From Paenibacillus lemnae (lineage in GTDB: Bacteria; Bacillota; Bacilli; Paenibacillales; Paenibacillaceae): a DNA stretch of 64,000 nt. How positions within the stretch are numbered: position 1 is the stretch's first letter; each line of letters starts with the position of its first letter. Under the pieces are notes generated by a model. That model made no database searches, was not told the origin of the DNA, and saw only the letters and a list, made by a program, of their open reading frames with translations. A program made the translations under genes and the position numbers. Positions 27,580 to 35,560 of this stretch are shown here, piece after piece. The stretch is taken from the NCBI RefSeq assembly GCF_012933385.1, contig NZ_JABBPN010000013.1:62001-126000 (forward strand). Reading direction: 5' to 3'.

Positions 27580-27626
27580 AATCAGAAGGGTTCTAAGCTT
27601 GAGGCTTAAGAACTGCTTCTGATTTT
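27580..27626 (+). terminator. Long hairpin between resC and resD
   Basis: AATCAGAAG (27580-27588) pairs with CTTCTGATT, and inner arms GGTTCTAAGC and GGCTTAAGAAC extend the stem. TTTTCC follows. The arms run about 27580-27600 and 27603-27624. It could reduce read-through from resABC into resDE, although the downstream gene starts only 30 nt later. Confidence 0.6.
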
Positions 27627-27654
27627 CCATATGAAGATGAAGGGGTTGTTGCCG

Positions 27655-28371
27655 ATGAGTGATCATGGAAACCGGATCCTGGTAGTGGATGATGAGGAAC
27701 GTATTCGACGGTTGCTGAAAATGTATTTGGAAAAGGAAGGTTATGAAATCGAAGAGGCTGAGGATGGTGAAACGGCACTTCGAAAAGCGAGTACCGAGGA
27801 TTATGGACTCATTCTGCTTGATGTGATGCTCCCAGGAATGGACGGCGTGGAAGTGTGTTCGCGTCTGCGTCAGGTCAAGTCGACGCCAATCCTGATGCTT
27901 ACAGCAAAAGGTGAAGAGATCAACCGCGTGCAGGGGTTTGAAGTTGGGGCAGACGATTATGTAGTGAAACCGTTCAGTCCTCGTGAGGTGATTTACCGGG
28001 TGAAGGCCATCCTGCGCCGCTCATCCGCCACAGCATACCTGTCCAAAGAAACCAATACCAGCAACAGTATTGTGTTTCCGAATCTTGTCATTGAGCATGA
28101 TGCGCACCGGGTTACGGCAGGCGGTCAGGAGATCAACCTTACCCCGAAGGAATACGAGCTCCTTCATTATTTGGCATCCTCTCCGGACAAGGTTTTTTCC
28201 AGAGAAGAACTTTTAAAGGATGTATGGAACTATGAGTTTTTTGGTGATCTCCGTACTGTGGATACTCACGTAAAGCGTCTGCGTGAGAAGCTGAATAAAA
28301 TGTCGCCAGAGGCGGCCTCCATGATTATGACGGTGTGGGGAGTCGGCTATAAGCTGGAGGTTCCGAAATAA
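27655..28371 (+). CDS. resD: Response regulator ResD
   Basis: This 238-residue OmpR-type regulator controls aerobic and anaerobic respiration genes, including resA in Bacillus. The phosphorylation site is D56 in LLDVMLPGMDG, the acidic pocket is VVDDEE, and the conserved Lys is in LTAKGEE. The C-terminal winged helix reads TVDTHVKRLREKL. The ATG at 27655 is used because AAGGGG lies 9 nt upstream; the ATG at 27631 has no such site and sits next to the hairpin. It is followed after 1 nt by resE. Confidence 0.94.
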   Translation: MSDHGNRILVVDDEERIRRLLKMYLEKEGYEIEEAEDGETALRKASTEDYGLILLDVMLPGMDGVEVCSRLRQVKSTPILMLTAKGEEINRVQGFEVGADDYVVKPFSPREVIYRVKAILRRSSATAYLSKETNTSNSIVFPNLVIEHDAHRVTAGGQEINLTPKEYELLHYLASSPDKVFSREELLKDVWNYEFFGDLRTVDTHVKRLREKLNKMSPEAASMIMTVWGVGYKLEVPK

Positions 28372-28372
28372 C

Positions 28373-29797
28373 GTGAACTTTTGGAGAAGCCTTGTCGGCA
28401 AGCTGTGGATCACCATCACCCTGCTTGTGGCCTGTGTCCTGCTGACGCTGGGACTGTTTCTGCTTCCGTATATTGATACGGTATTTAACAGCTCCAATTC
28501 AGGAGACATTAAACGGTTGTTTACGTATGTTTCCATTATTGGTTTTGCCATGACTACATTTTTCGGTTTGTTTCTTCTTACCAAAATTACACAGCCCATG
28601 CAGCAGTTAATCGAAGCAGCCAATGCGATTCGAAAAGGTAAATACGATACCCGTCTTAATCTGGTGACCAGCGACGAGATTGGTGAGCTTGCGAATACGT
28701 TTAATCATATGGCTGCAGAGCTGGAGACGACGATTCGCAGCCTGAATCATGAAAAGGAGCACCTCTCCAGCGTTCTGCGCAGCATGAGTGATGCGGTGAT
28801 TACATTTGATAACAAGGGGGATGTCATTCTCGCCAATCCTCCTGGACGTCAAGTGATGGAAACCTGGCAGGGATTGAAATGGGACACCGGCCAGGAGGGC
28901 GGAGGCTGGGCTGCAGAAGTGATACCAGAACCGCTGACAGCACTTTTTAATAAAACGATGAAGGACGGCAGGGACCAGATGGCCGATCTGCATGTCAAGC
29001 ACGGAGTATGGGAAGCGCATATGGCTCCCTTGTATTCGGATGATATTAATCGTGGTGCAGTGGCGGTTTTGCGTGATATTACGGAGCAGGTAAAGCTTGA
29101 GAAGATGAGGACGGATTTTATCGCAAACGTTTCTCATGAAATTCGCACCCCGCTGTCCATGATGCAGGGTTACAGTGAGGCGCTGCTGGATGGTATGGCG
29201 GCCTCTCCCGAAGAAAGCCGTGAACTGATTCAGGTCATTCATGAGGAATCACTCCGAATGGGAAGGCTGGTTAAAGACTTGCTGGACCTGACACGGATGG
29301 AAGCCGGGCATGCCGAGCTGGTTCTGCAGAGCGTAGATGCTGGTGATTTATGTGATCGGGTGTACCGCAAGTTCTCGGTTCGGGCAAAGGAACAGGATAT
29401 TGAGCTGCTGCTTCGAAGGAACCATGCAGATCTGATCATAAAGGCTGCCGATGAAGACAAGCTGGAACAGGTCCTGACCAACTTGCTCGATAATGCCTTC
29501 AGGCATACTCCTTCAGGTAAACAAATTGAAATATCAGTGGATCGGATTGCACTGGGTGCAAGTGAAGCGGTGCAGTTTGCCGTTTCGGATCAAGGGGCGG
29601 GCATTCCACCTGATGATGTTCCGTTTGTCTTTGACCGGTTCTACAAGGCTGATAAAGCTCGGGTTCGCGGAGAAACCGTAGGGACGGGAATTGGTCTGGC
29701 CATCGTTAAGAACATTGTGGAGTCCCATAAGGGCCAAATTACAGTGAGCAGTGTTGAAGGCGAAGGAACGACATTCATATTCGCAATTCCGGCATAA
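28373..29797 (+). CDS. resE: Sensor histidine kinase ResE, with short extracytoplasmic loop
   Basis: This 474-residue kinase is the partner of ResD. It has two membrane helices (about residues 11-34 and 50-70), a HAMP domain (70-122), a PAS-like region (130-235), HisKA with H255 (NVSHEIRTP) and a HATPase domain ending in GTGIGLAIVKNI. The loop between the helices is only about 16 residues. ResE of B. subtilis is 589 residues and has a large external loop, so the sensing part outside the membrane is nearly absent here. The GTG start follows AGCTGGAGG. Confidence 0.92.
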   Translation: MNFWRSLVGKLWITITLLVACVLLTLGLFLLPYIDTVFNSSNSGDIKRLFTYVSIIGFAMTTFFGLFLLTKITQPMQQLIEAANAIRKGKYDTRLNLVTSDEIGELANTFNHMAAELETTIRSLNHEKEHLSSVLRSMSDAVITFDNKGDVILANPPGRQVMETWQGLKWDTGQEGGGWAAEVIPEPLTALFNKTMKDGRDQMADLHVKHGVWEAHMAPLYSDDINRGAVAVLRDITEQVKLEKMRTDFIANVSHEIRTPLSMMQGYSEALLDGMAASPEESRELIQVIHEESLRMGRLVKDLLDLTRMEAGHAELVLQSVDAGDLCDRVYRKFSVRAKEQDIELLLRRNHADLIIKAADEDKLEQVLTNLLDNAFRHTPSGKQIEISVDRIALGASEAVQFAVSDQGAGIPPDDVPFVFDRFYKADKARVRGETVGTGIGLAIVKNIVESHKGQITVSSVEGEGTTFIFAIPA

Positions 29798-29801
29798 TAA
29801 C

Positions 29802-29831
29802 AAAAAACACCTCTTCTCAGAGGTGTTTTTT
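29802..29831. terminator. Bidirectional terminator between resE and serA
   Basis: AAAAAACACCTCT (29802-29814) pairs with AGAGGTGTTTTTT (29819-29831) with a 4-nt loop, so T-runs appear on both strands. It serves the converging resE and serA genes. Confidence 0.9.
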
Positions 29832-29871
29832 GTTGAATTCTATCTTTTAATCTTGTTGTACGTGGAACAAA

Positions 29872-31464
29872 TTAGGAGAGGACAATTTCCTGAGCCGTGT
29901 TCAGATCGCTCAGAGCGGTTAGCTTCACAAGCACTTCCTTCGGCACATCCTTGTCGACCGTAAGGAACATAATGGCCTCACCGCCTACAACTTTACGTCC
30001 TACCTGCATGGATGCAATGTTTACATTGTTCTCACCCAGTAGTGTACCTACACGACCGATAATACCCGGTTTATCATTGTGCGAAATCAGAATCTGATGA
30101 CCCTGTGGTGCAATATCAACAGGGAACTTGTCGAGGCGTACAATACGCTCGCCATATCCATGAAGCAGAGTACCTGCCACAAGATGTTCGCCGTCGTTCT
30201 GGGTTTTGAGCGTTACCGTAACCAGGTTCGTGAACCCTTTGGTTTTCGGTGTTTGCGATACGACGACATGCAGATCCCGGATTTTTGCCAGGTGCATGGC
30301 ATTTACAATGTTGACTTCATTGCCGAGGTGACGTTCCAGCACGCCTTTAACAATGTAACGTGTCAGCGCCTGGGTGTCGACTTCAGCAAGCTCGCCCGCA
30401 TAGTCGATATGAATTTCATTTACAGCATGTGCTGTAATCTGAGCGGCCACGCTGCCCAGCTTCTCACCGAGCGGGAAGTATGGCTGCAGCTTGCCCATTA
30501 CGTTAGCAGCAACAAGCGGGAAGTTGACCGCATTCTTGAACGGTTCGTTCCGGAGGATATGAAGGACCTGCTCCGAAACGTCAATTGCAACATTCTCCTG
30601 GGCTTCCACCGTCGATGCTCCCAAGTGAGGCGTTACAATCACTTTCGGGTGCGTGAGGAATGGATGATCAGCTGCCGGAGGTTCATGTTCGAATACGTCA
30701 AAGGCTGCACCTGCCACAATGCCTTCATCAATCGCTTCAACCAGAGCCAGCTCATCAATAATCCCGCCCCGCGCACAGTTCACGATACGCATTCCTTTTT
30801 TCATAACTTCAAACTGCGGCTTCGCAATCATATGCTTCGTCTCCGGAGTCAAAGGTGTATGAACGGTAATGAAATCAGCATTCCGGATAATGTTATCAAC
30901 AGATGAGAGCTTAACTTCCAGCTTCTCCGCACGATCTTCGGTAAGGAAAGGGTCATAAGCTAGAATACTCATACCAAATGCCTTCGCACGTTTGGCTACT
31001 TCGCTGCCGATACGCCCCATACCCATGACGCCGAGGGTTTTGTTCCGGAGTTCGACTCCAAGAAAAGACTTGCGGTCCCATGTACCGGAGACCGTTTTGG
31101 CGTATGCCTGCGGAATGTGGCGGGCAAGTGCGATCATCATGGCAAAAGTGTGTTCTGCTGTCGTAATCGTATTGCCATCAGGAGCATTAATAACAACAAC
31201 GCCTCGTTTGGTTGCTGCTTCCAGGTCGATGTTATCCACACCAACGCCGGCACGTCCTACAACTTTTAAGCGGGAGCCAGCATTCATGATTTTTTCTGTA
31301 ACCCGGGTCTGGCTTCTGACCAGAAGTCCGTCATACTCCCCAATAATGGCAGTGAGCTCATCTTCGCTGAGCCCCGTCTTTTTGTCTACCTGCACGTCGG
31401 CTGCATCCATCAGCTGCTGAATACCCAAATCGCTGATCGGATCCGATACCAAAACTTTAAACAT
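29872..31464 (-). CDS. serA: D-3-phosphoglycerate dehydrogenase
   Basis: This 530-residue enzyme makes 3-phosphohydroxypyruvate, the first step of serine synthesis. The Rossmann motif is GMGRIGSEVAKRAKAFGM. The catalytic Arg lies in NCARGGIIDE, the Glu in FEHEPP and the His in TPHLGAST. An intervening domain and a C-terminal ACT domain (NDKPGIIGRVGTLLGENNVN) follow. The start ATG has GGAGGAAGAG upstream. A T-box leader with a strong promoter lies in front and should respond to an uncharged tRNA, most likely tRNA-Ser. It is the only minus-strand gene in its neighbourhood. Confidence 0.96.
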   Translation of the reverse strand: MFKVLVSDPISDLGIQQLMDAADVQVDKKTGLSEDELTAIIGEYDGLLVRSQTRVTEKIMNAGSRLKVVGRAGVGVDNIDLEAATKRGVVVINAPDGNTITTAEHTFAMMIALARHIPQAYAKTVSGTWDRKSFLGVELRNKTLGVMGMGRIGSEVAKRAKAFGMSILAYDPFLTEDRAEKLEVKLSSVDNIIRNADFITVHTPLTPETKHMIAKPQFEVMKKGMRIVNCARGGIIDELALVEAIDEGIVAGAAFDVFEHEPPAADHPFLTHPKVIVTPHLGASTVEAQENVAIDVSEQVLHILRNEPFKNAVNFPLVAANVMGKLQPYFPLGEKLGSVAAQITAHAVNEIHIDYAGELAEVDTQALTRYIVKGVLERHLGNEVNIVNAMHLAKIRDLHVVVSQTPKTKGFTNLVTVTLKTQNDGEHLVAGTLLHGYGERIVRLDKFPVDIAPQGHQILISHNDKPGIIGRVGTLLGENNVNIASMQVGRKVVGGEAIMFLTVDKDVPKEVLVKLTALSDLNTAQEIVLS

Positions 31465-31584
31465 GGTTTCTCTTCCTCCTTGAACGCTTGTACTGTATTC
31501 AATATAGAATAAGGGCTGCGTGTAAGCACAGTCCGTTATACCCTGGTTAAGGCGACGCGGTAATGCAGCAAAGAATGAACCATA

Positions 31585-31859
31585 TTAAAAAACTCCCGAT
31601 CTCCATACTACTTCCGTAGTAAGGGACGAGAGTCATTCGTGGTACCACCCTTATTCACTGCCGTCTCAGGCAGCCTCAAGCGGCCTCATTAAGGCCTTGA
31701 TTGGTAACGGATATCATCCGATTACGCCTACTTCATGTTTCAGCGGAATATCTCAGGATCGCTCAAGGCAGCCAACACCCGCCGATTCTCACCAACCATC
31801 GGCTCTCTGAGGAGCGTATCAAGCACCTTGTTTCCATCATCGGTTTTGGTTCTTAATTT
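31585..31859 (-). ncRNA. T-box leader of serA
   Basis: On the minus strand the conserved T-box sequence AAGGGTGGTACCACG is at 31638-31652. Upstream in the leader, a stem I region contains AGAGAGCC and GGTTGGTGAGAATCGG (31778-31810), as in T-box stem I. The antiterminator pairs AAGGG with CCCTT (31621-31625). The terminator pairs about 31623-31633 with 31592-31604 around an ACTAC/GTAGT hairpin, and six U follow. Two TCC triplets sit on the 3' side of stem I (31756-31758 and 31745-31747), but I could not decide which is the specifier. Ser specificity is inferred from serA. Confidence 0.92.
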
Positions 31860-31865
31860 TTTCAT

Positions 31866-31894
31866 AATGTAACATGGTCTTGTCAGCGTGTCAA
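31866..31894 (-). promoter_or_regulatory. SigA promoter of serA leader
   Basis: On the minus strand TTGACA (31889-31894) and TACATT (31866-31871) are exactly 17 nt apart. Transcription should begin near 31859, which places the T-box leader in front of serA. Confidence 0.78.
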
Positions 31895-31915
31895 TAGGTT
31901 AACCGTGAAAACAAT

Positions 31916-31953
31916 CACAAGGCGGCATCCATGGTTATGGATGCCGCCTTGTG
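31916..31953. other. Perfect 17-bp hairpin in the divergent serA/CPBP intergenic region
   Basis: CACAAGGCGGCATCCAT (31916-31932) is repeated as its exact reverse complement at 31937-31953 around a 4-nt loop. No gene ends into it on either strand. On the minus strand ATTGTTTTC follows, so it could weakly terminate minus transcripts. The region 31954-32084 up to the CPBP gene shows nothing else I can name. Confidence 0.55.
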
Positions 31954-32084
31954 CAGCAGACCTGATTTTTGCTATGATGCTTATGCCCGCATGTGCTAAT
32001 AAACCCCAGTCATCAAGTTACATGCTGTATTGTTACATTCATACTTTTCTTTATTCTAATTCCAAAATAGACAGGCAGGCTATC

Positions 32085-32669
32085 ATGAAAAAATTCAAGA
32101 TCAAAATCAAAAAAATAGAAGCTCATCAGTTAACAGACCGGCTTCTACTCATCAATCTCTATTTGACGCAAGGGTTGACGCTGCTGATCGCATTGATTTG
32201 GATTTTTCTCCAGGAGCGGAACCCGCTGGACCTTCTCTCTCCCGCAGAAAATTATCATTTTGTGTTCTGGGGTTTGGGGCTTGCACTGACTATGCTGGTC
32301 CTGGATCTGGTTATTTCCCGTGTTGTACCGGAGAATAGCATGGATGATGGCGGCATTAATGAAATGCTGTTCAGCAACAGGCCAGTCTGGCATATATTTG
32401 TCATTGCACTTGTCGTTTCGGTTTGTGAGGAACTTCTGTTTAGAGGTGCCATACAGTTTGCCTTCGGACCTTATTGGACCAGTATTTTATTCGCACTTAT
32501 TCATATACGGTATCTAAGGCACTGGGTTCCTACCGGCTGGGTTTTCCTGAGCAGTTATGGTCTAGGTTATATTTATATACTATCAGGATCATTGTGGGCG
32601 CCGATATTATGCCATTTTATTATTGATCTGATTTCCGGTCTCGTGATACGTTTTCGAAAGAAAGGATGA
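32085..32669 (+). CDS. CPBP-family intramembrane protease (YpbD-like)
   Basis: This 194-residue membrane protein has about five hydrophobic helices. It carries the CPBP/CAAX signature CEELLFRG (EExxxR) and a later FALIHIRYL and CHFIIDLISG, which supply the usual His residues. Members are Abi/CPBP metalloproteases or immunity-type proteins; the substrate is unknown. The start at 32085 is preferred because the longer frame would run through the hairpin at 31916. The ribosome site AGGCAGG is weak. In B. subtilis ypbD holds the same position. Confidence 0.82.
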   Translation: MKKFKIKIKKIEAHQLTDRLLLINLYLTQGLTLLIALIWIFLQERNPLDLLSPAENYHFVFWGLGLALTMLVLDLVISRVVPENSMDDGGINEMLFSNRPVWHIFVIALVVSVCEELLFRGAIQFAFGPYWTSILFALIHIRYLRHWVPTGWVFLSSYGLGYIYILSGSLWAPILCHFIIDLISGLVIRFRKKG

Positions 32670-32671
32670 CA

Positions 32672-33052
32672 ATGAGCGAATTAAGCAGATTACAAAAACA
32701 TCAGCGAAGACGCAAAGGCAGCAAGAGCAAACAGCAGAAGAGAACATCTGAACCTGCTGTAACACCATCTTCTGGAAAATCCAAACGCAGTACCTCATCC
32801 CGTCCAGCCAAGAAACCTGCGGCGTCATCCGGCATGAGCCGTTCACGTACAAGGGGATCAGAGGGAACACGTGCTCCATCATCTGAAAGCAGCAAACGCT
32901 CAACACCATCAAGATCCAGGACCTATTCATCACAGCGGGTCAGAATGAGTAAATGGTTTGTGAATTCATTAATTGTTCTATTTATTATGCTGATGGCCGG
33001 TTTATTGTGGTGGGGATTAATCGGTGCACCGTCTTTGGAGGATATGTTCTAA
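32672..33052 (+). CDS. Basic Ser/Lys/Arg-rich protein with C-terminal membrane helix
   Basis: This 126-residue protein has a low-complexity, strongly basic N-terminal part (about residues 1-90, rich in Ser, Lys, Arg and Pro). One membrane helix (about residues 96-116, WFVNSLIVLFIMLMAGLLWW) follows, with a short tail. No known domain was recognised. It lies where B. subtilis has ypbE, which carries a LysM domain; none is visible here. The start at 32672 follows AAAGGA. The basic part should be cytoplasmic by the positive-inside rule. It is coupled to both neighbours. Confidence 0.65.
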   Translation: MSELSRLQKHQRRRKGSKSKQQKRTSEPAVTPSSGKSKRSTSSRPAKKPAASSGMSRSRTRGSEGTRAPSSESSKRSTPSRSRTYSSQRVRMSKWFVNSLIVLFIMLMAGLLWWGLIGAPSLEDMF

Positions 33053-33867
33053 TGTTGTGGATCGGTTCGGGATTAGCGGTAATATTCATTATGCTTCTAT
33101 TCTTTGCATGGATGCGGGTTGAAGCCACAGGCTGCAAAGTGAGCAGGGATATCGTTTCATCGAGCAGTATACCTGAAGCTTTTGAAGGGGTTAACATCCT
33201 TCTGCTCACGGATATTCATCGCCGAAAATTAACCGAGAAAAAGCTCGGGCCGCTGCTCCAAGAAGCGGATTATGTTTTCTTGGGTGGGGATATTACAGAA
33301 AAGGGAGTTCCGCTAAAACGGTTAGAGCATAACCTGCTTCTCTTGACAAAAAACACGCCAACCTTTGCTGTGCTGGGAAATCATGATCTAAAAGCCGGCG
33401 CTTCTCAGGTGAAGGCAATACTGGATCAAACTGGAGCAAGGCTTCTGAACGATGAGACCATATTTCTGAATCGCGGGCGCAGCAGTATAGCACTTACAGG
33501 GTACATGCAGCCTCAGACCAGATTTCACCCGTACAGCCGTTTTACCGGGCGTGCTTCAAAGCATGATTTTCATATTGTCCTTGTCCACGATCCGATATGG
33601 ATTCAGGGAAGAAAGAAGCTGCCTACAGATCTGATCCTGACCGGCCATACCCATGGCGGTCAGATTGTCCTGCCTGTATTGGGAGCAGTTAAACTGGAAG
33701 GGTTTTATAAAAAATACGGATCGGGATGGTATGACCTGCCTCGCAGCCGGTGGCGGAATGAACCAGTCAAGCTTCTGATCAGCCGTGGATTCGGAACGTC
33801 TCATATTCCATTACGATATCGTTGTCCTGCCGAACTGCATATGATTACATTGAAAAAGACGCCTTGA
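33052..33867 (+). CDS. Metallophosphoesterase (YpbG-like)
   Basis: This 271-residue protein has an N-terminal membrane helix (about residues 2-20) and a calcineurin-type phosphoesterase domain. The metal and catalytic motifs are LLTDIH, GGDITEKG, GNHDLK, VLVHDP and TGHTHGGQ. It resembles YkuE/YpbG types that act outside or at the membrane; the substrate is not known. The start TAATG overlaps the stop of the previous gene, with TTGGAGG upstream. The terminator downstream overlaps its last codons. Confidence 0.9.
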   Translation: MLWIGSGLAVIFIMLLFFAWMRVEATGCKVSRDIVSSSSIPEAFEGVNILLLTDIHRRKLTEKKLGPLLQEADYVFLGGDITEKGVPLKRLEHNLLLLTKNTPTFAVLGNHDLKAGASQVKAILDQTGARLLNDETIFLNRGRSSIALTGYMQPQTRFHPYSRFTGRASKHDFHIVLVHDPIWIQGRKKLPTDLILTGHTHGGQIVLPVLGAVKLEGFYKKYGSGWYDLPRSRWRNEPVKLLISRGFGTSHIPLRYRCPAELHMITLKKTP

Positions 33868-33905
33868 TTCTTCCGCATAGACGGAAGCTGCAAGACGTCT
33901 TTTAT
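33853..33905 (+). terminator. Terminator overlapping the end of the phosphoesterase gene
   Basis: AAAGACG (33855-33861) pairs with CGTCTTT (33896-33902), and an inner CTTCCG/CGGAAG hairpin supports it. The 5' arm lies inside the last codons. A T-tract follows, and an A-run opposite may make it act on the other strand too. Confidence 0.7.
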
Positions 33906-33926
33906 TGTTCTCATGATGCGCTGCGA

Positions 33927-34895
33927 TTATCTCATATCGGGTTCGATTTCTTCCGGGTTCACAAAGGAATAGCCTTTTTTCTCCAATTGAGTGAGCAGTT
34001 GATCAAGTGCATCAACAGTCCAAGGCAGTTCATGCATCAGGATATTGCTGCCTGGATGCAGCTGCTCCAACACATTATTGATCACCGCATCGGGTTTGTT
34101 CTTGGTGCTGGCGTCCCAATCCAGGGAGCCGTTGGACCATGTCATAAACAGCAAATCATGTTCATCTGCCGTTTGCTTCACTGTATCTCCACCGGAACCA
34201 AACGGTGGGCGGAAAAATCTAGGCGTCTCGCCCGTAATATCCTTCACAAGGTTCTGAACATCTTGAATCTGTTTCTTGACTTCATCTTCATTCTCTTTTC
34301 TTAAATCAATATGGTCCCAGCTGTGATTGCCGATGATTTGATCCCGCTCGTGAATCAGTTTAAGCAGTTCAGGATTTTGCTTTGCTCTGTATCCATTCAC
34401 AAAAAAGATTGCCTTGGCTTCGTGCTTGTCTAAAATATCGATCATTTCATTAATCATTTCTTCTTCTTTGGGACCATCATCAAAGGTGAGGAGAACCACT
34501 TTGTTGTCCGTATTCTTGTCACTTGGAACGATATTGTATACCTTGTTCATGTAATAACGGTACACAGGTTCGTTTTGAGCCGTATCATCATCAGGCGGGC
34601 TGGTAGATGCAGGAGTCTTATCGTCCTTGGATTCTTCATCTTCAGGTTTCTGCTCCATTGGTTCGGAGGGTTCTTCTTTTGTTGGATCAGGATCTGAAGT
34701 ATTCACTTCAGGTTCCACTTGATCCTCTCCAGGCGCCTCTGCTGCGTTTTCTCCGTCTTTGTCGACTGAACCACTGCTGCTGTCTGTTTGTACGGGAGAC
34801 TGACCTTCAGATGGCGCAGGATTGTCGTTCTGACTGCATGCTGTCAGTGTAAGGCTTGCTGCCAATAGCAGGGCAGCTGTTTTTCGAATAACCAT
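33927..34895 (-). CDS. Polysaccharide deacetylase lipoprotein (NodB family)
   Basis: The 322-residue protein begins with a lipoprotein signal: the lipobox LTAC places the acylated Cys at residue 20. A linker rich in Asp, Glu, Pro and Ser (about 21-110) precedes a NodB domain. Domain motifs are LLTFDDGPKEEE (catalytic Asp and metal Asp), the metal His pair in NHSWDH, RPPFG and a later HEL motif. It likely removes N-acetyl groups from peptidoglycan or another cell wall glycan at the outer membrane face. It is on the opposite strand to its neighbours and so is probably transcribed alone. Confidence 0.88.
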   Translation of the reverse strand: MVIRKTAALLLAASLTLTACSQNDNPAPSEGQSPVQTDSSSGSVDKDGENAAEAPGEDQVEPEVNTSDPDPTKEEPSEPMEQKPEDEESKDDKTPASTSPPDDDTAQNEPVYRYYMNKVYNIVPSDKNTDNKVVLLTFDDGPKEEEMINEMIDILDKHEAKAIFFVNGYRAKQNPELLKLIHERDQIIGNHSWDHIDLRKENEDEVKKQIQDVQNLVKDITGETPRFFRPPFGSGGDTVKQTADEHDLLFMTWSNGSLDWDASTKNKPDAVINNVLEQLHPGSNILMHELPWTVDALDQLLTQLEKKGYSFVNPEEIEPDMR

Positions 34896-34989
34896 GAATC
34901 CATCTCACTTTCCTGTATTTATACCGCATGAGTTTAGGGCAGCTCGAGAACAATAGTCATGAGTTTACCACATAAGGAGGAATGATTTG

Positions 34990-35367
34990 GTGAAGACTTC
35001 GTCATTTATATACGGGGCCATCGTCGGAGCTGCTGTATATCGTATGATGTCCAAACGAGGCATATCCATGATGTCCATGATGCGCAGTACGGATTTAAGC
35101 CAGTTAGCCGGCAATGCTAAGGCAAAAGTGAAAGACCTTTCCGGGAATTCGGCACAAGGAGGCAGCCGCCGGAGTGGCGGCACACCCAGTTCAGTCACAG
35201 GTGCTGCCAGTTATACCTCGGGAAATCAGCATGGGATGCAGACATCGTCTCATTCGAAGGCTGCCGACCTGAGTATGCTGAAGGACTTTATCCGCAAAAA
35301 TCCGGATGTTAAAAACGAAGTGGAACAAATCCTTAAAGAAACTCATACAGTCATACCGGGTTTGTAA
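34990..35367 (+). CDS. Hypothetical protein with N-terminal glycine-rich membrane helix
   Basis: This 125-residue protein has a short N-terminal hydrophobic segment (FIYGAIVGAAVYRMM), a Ser/Gly-rich middle (about residues 50-85) and a charged C-terminal helix (LKDFIRKNPDVKNEVEQIL). I do not recognise the family; the N-terminus resembles YtxH-like small membrane proteins. AAGGAGG at 34974-34980 supports the GTG at 34990 or the TTG at 34987. A strong terminator follows, so it is a single gene. Confidence 0.65.
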   Translation: MKTSSFIYGAIVGAAVYRMMSKRGISMMSMMRSTDLSQLAGNAKAKVKDLSGNSAQGGSRRSGGTPSSVTGAASYTSGNQHGMQTSSHSKAADLSMLKDFIRKNPDVKNEVEQILKETHTVIPGL

Positions 35368-35384
35368 ACCATTTGACACCTTTT

Positions 35385-35428
35385 AGAATCATTTTCGGAG
35401 ACGGTCAGCCGAGAATGATTCTTTTTTT
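35385..35428 (+). terminator. Terminator after the 34990 gene
   Basis: AGAATCATTTTCGG (35385-35398) pairs with CCGAGAATGATTCT (35409-35422), with one mismatch, and T7 follows. Confidence 0.9.
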
Positions 35429-35560
35429 GAGAAGGTACATATTTACGTGCATTTGTGGGTATTAAATGATAAAATCAATATATAACACCATTTTTATCAA
35501 TGATTTAATTCTGCCTTCATAACATAATATTACTACCTGTATATAGAGGAGGATCCTGTC

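Noticed and set aside
28607..29242. Minus-strand frame of 211 codons inside resE
   Set aside because: It is opposite to a clear histidine kinase and has unlikely composition.
30079..30906. Frame of 275 codons on the plus strand inside serA
   Set aside because: It is antisense to a well-supported enzyme gene, and its translation has no recognisable domain.
31905..32084. Upstream extension of the CPBP protease gene
   Set aside because: It would translate through the perfect hairpin at 31916-31953 and lacks a ribosome site; the domain begins at the later ATG.
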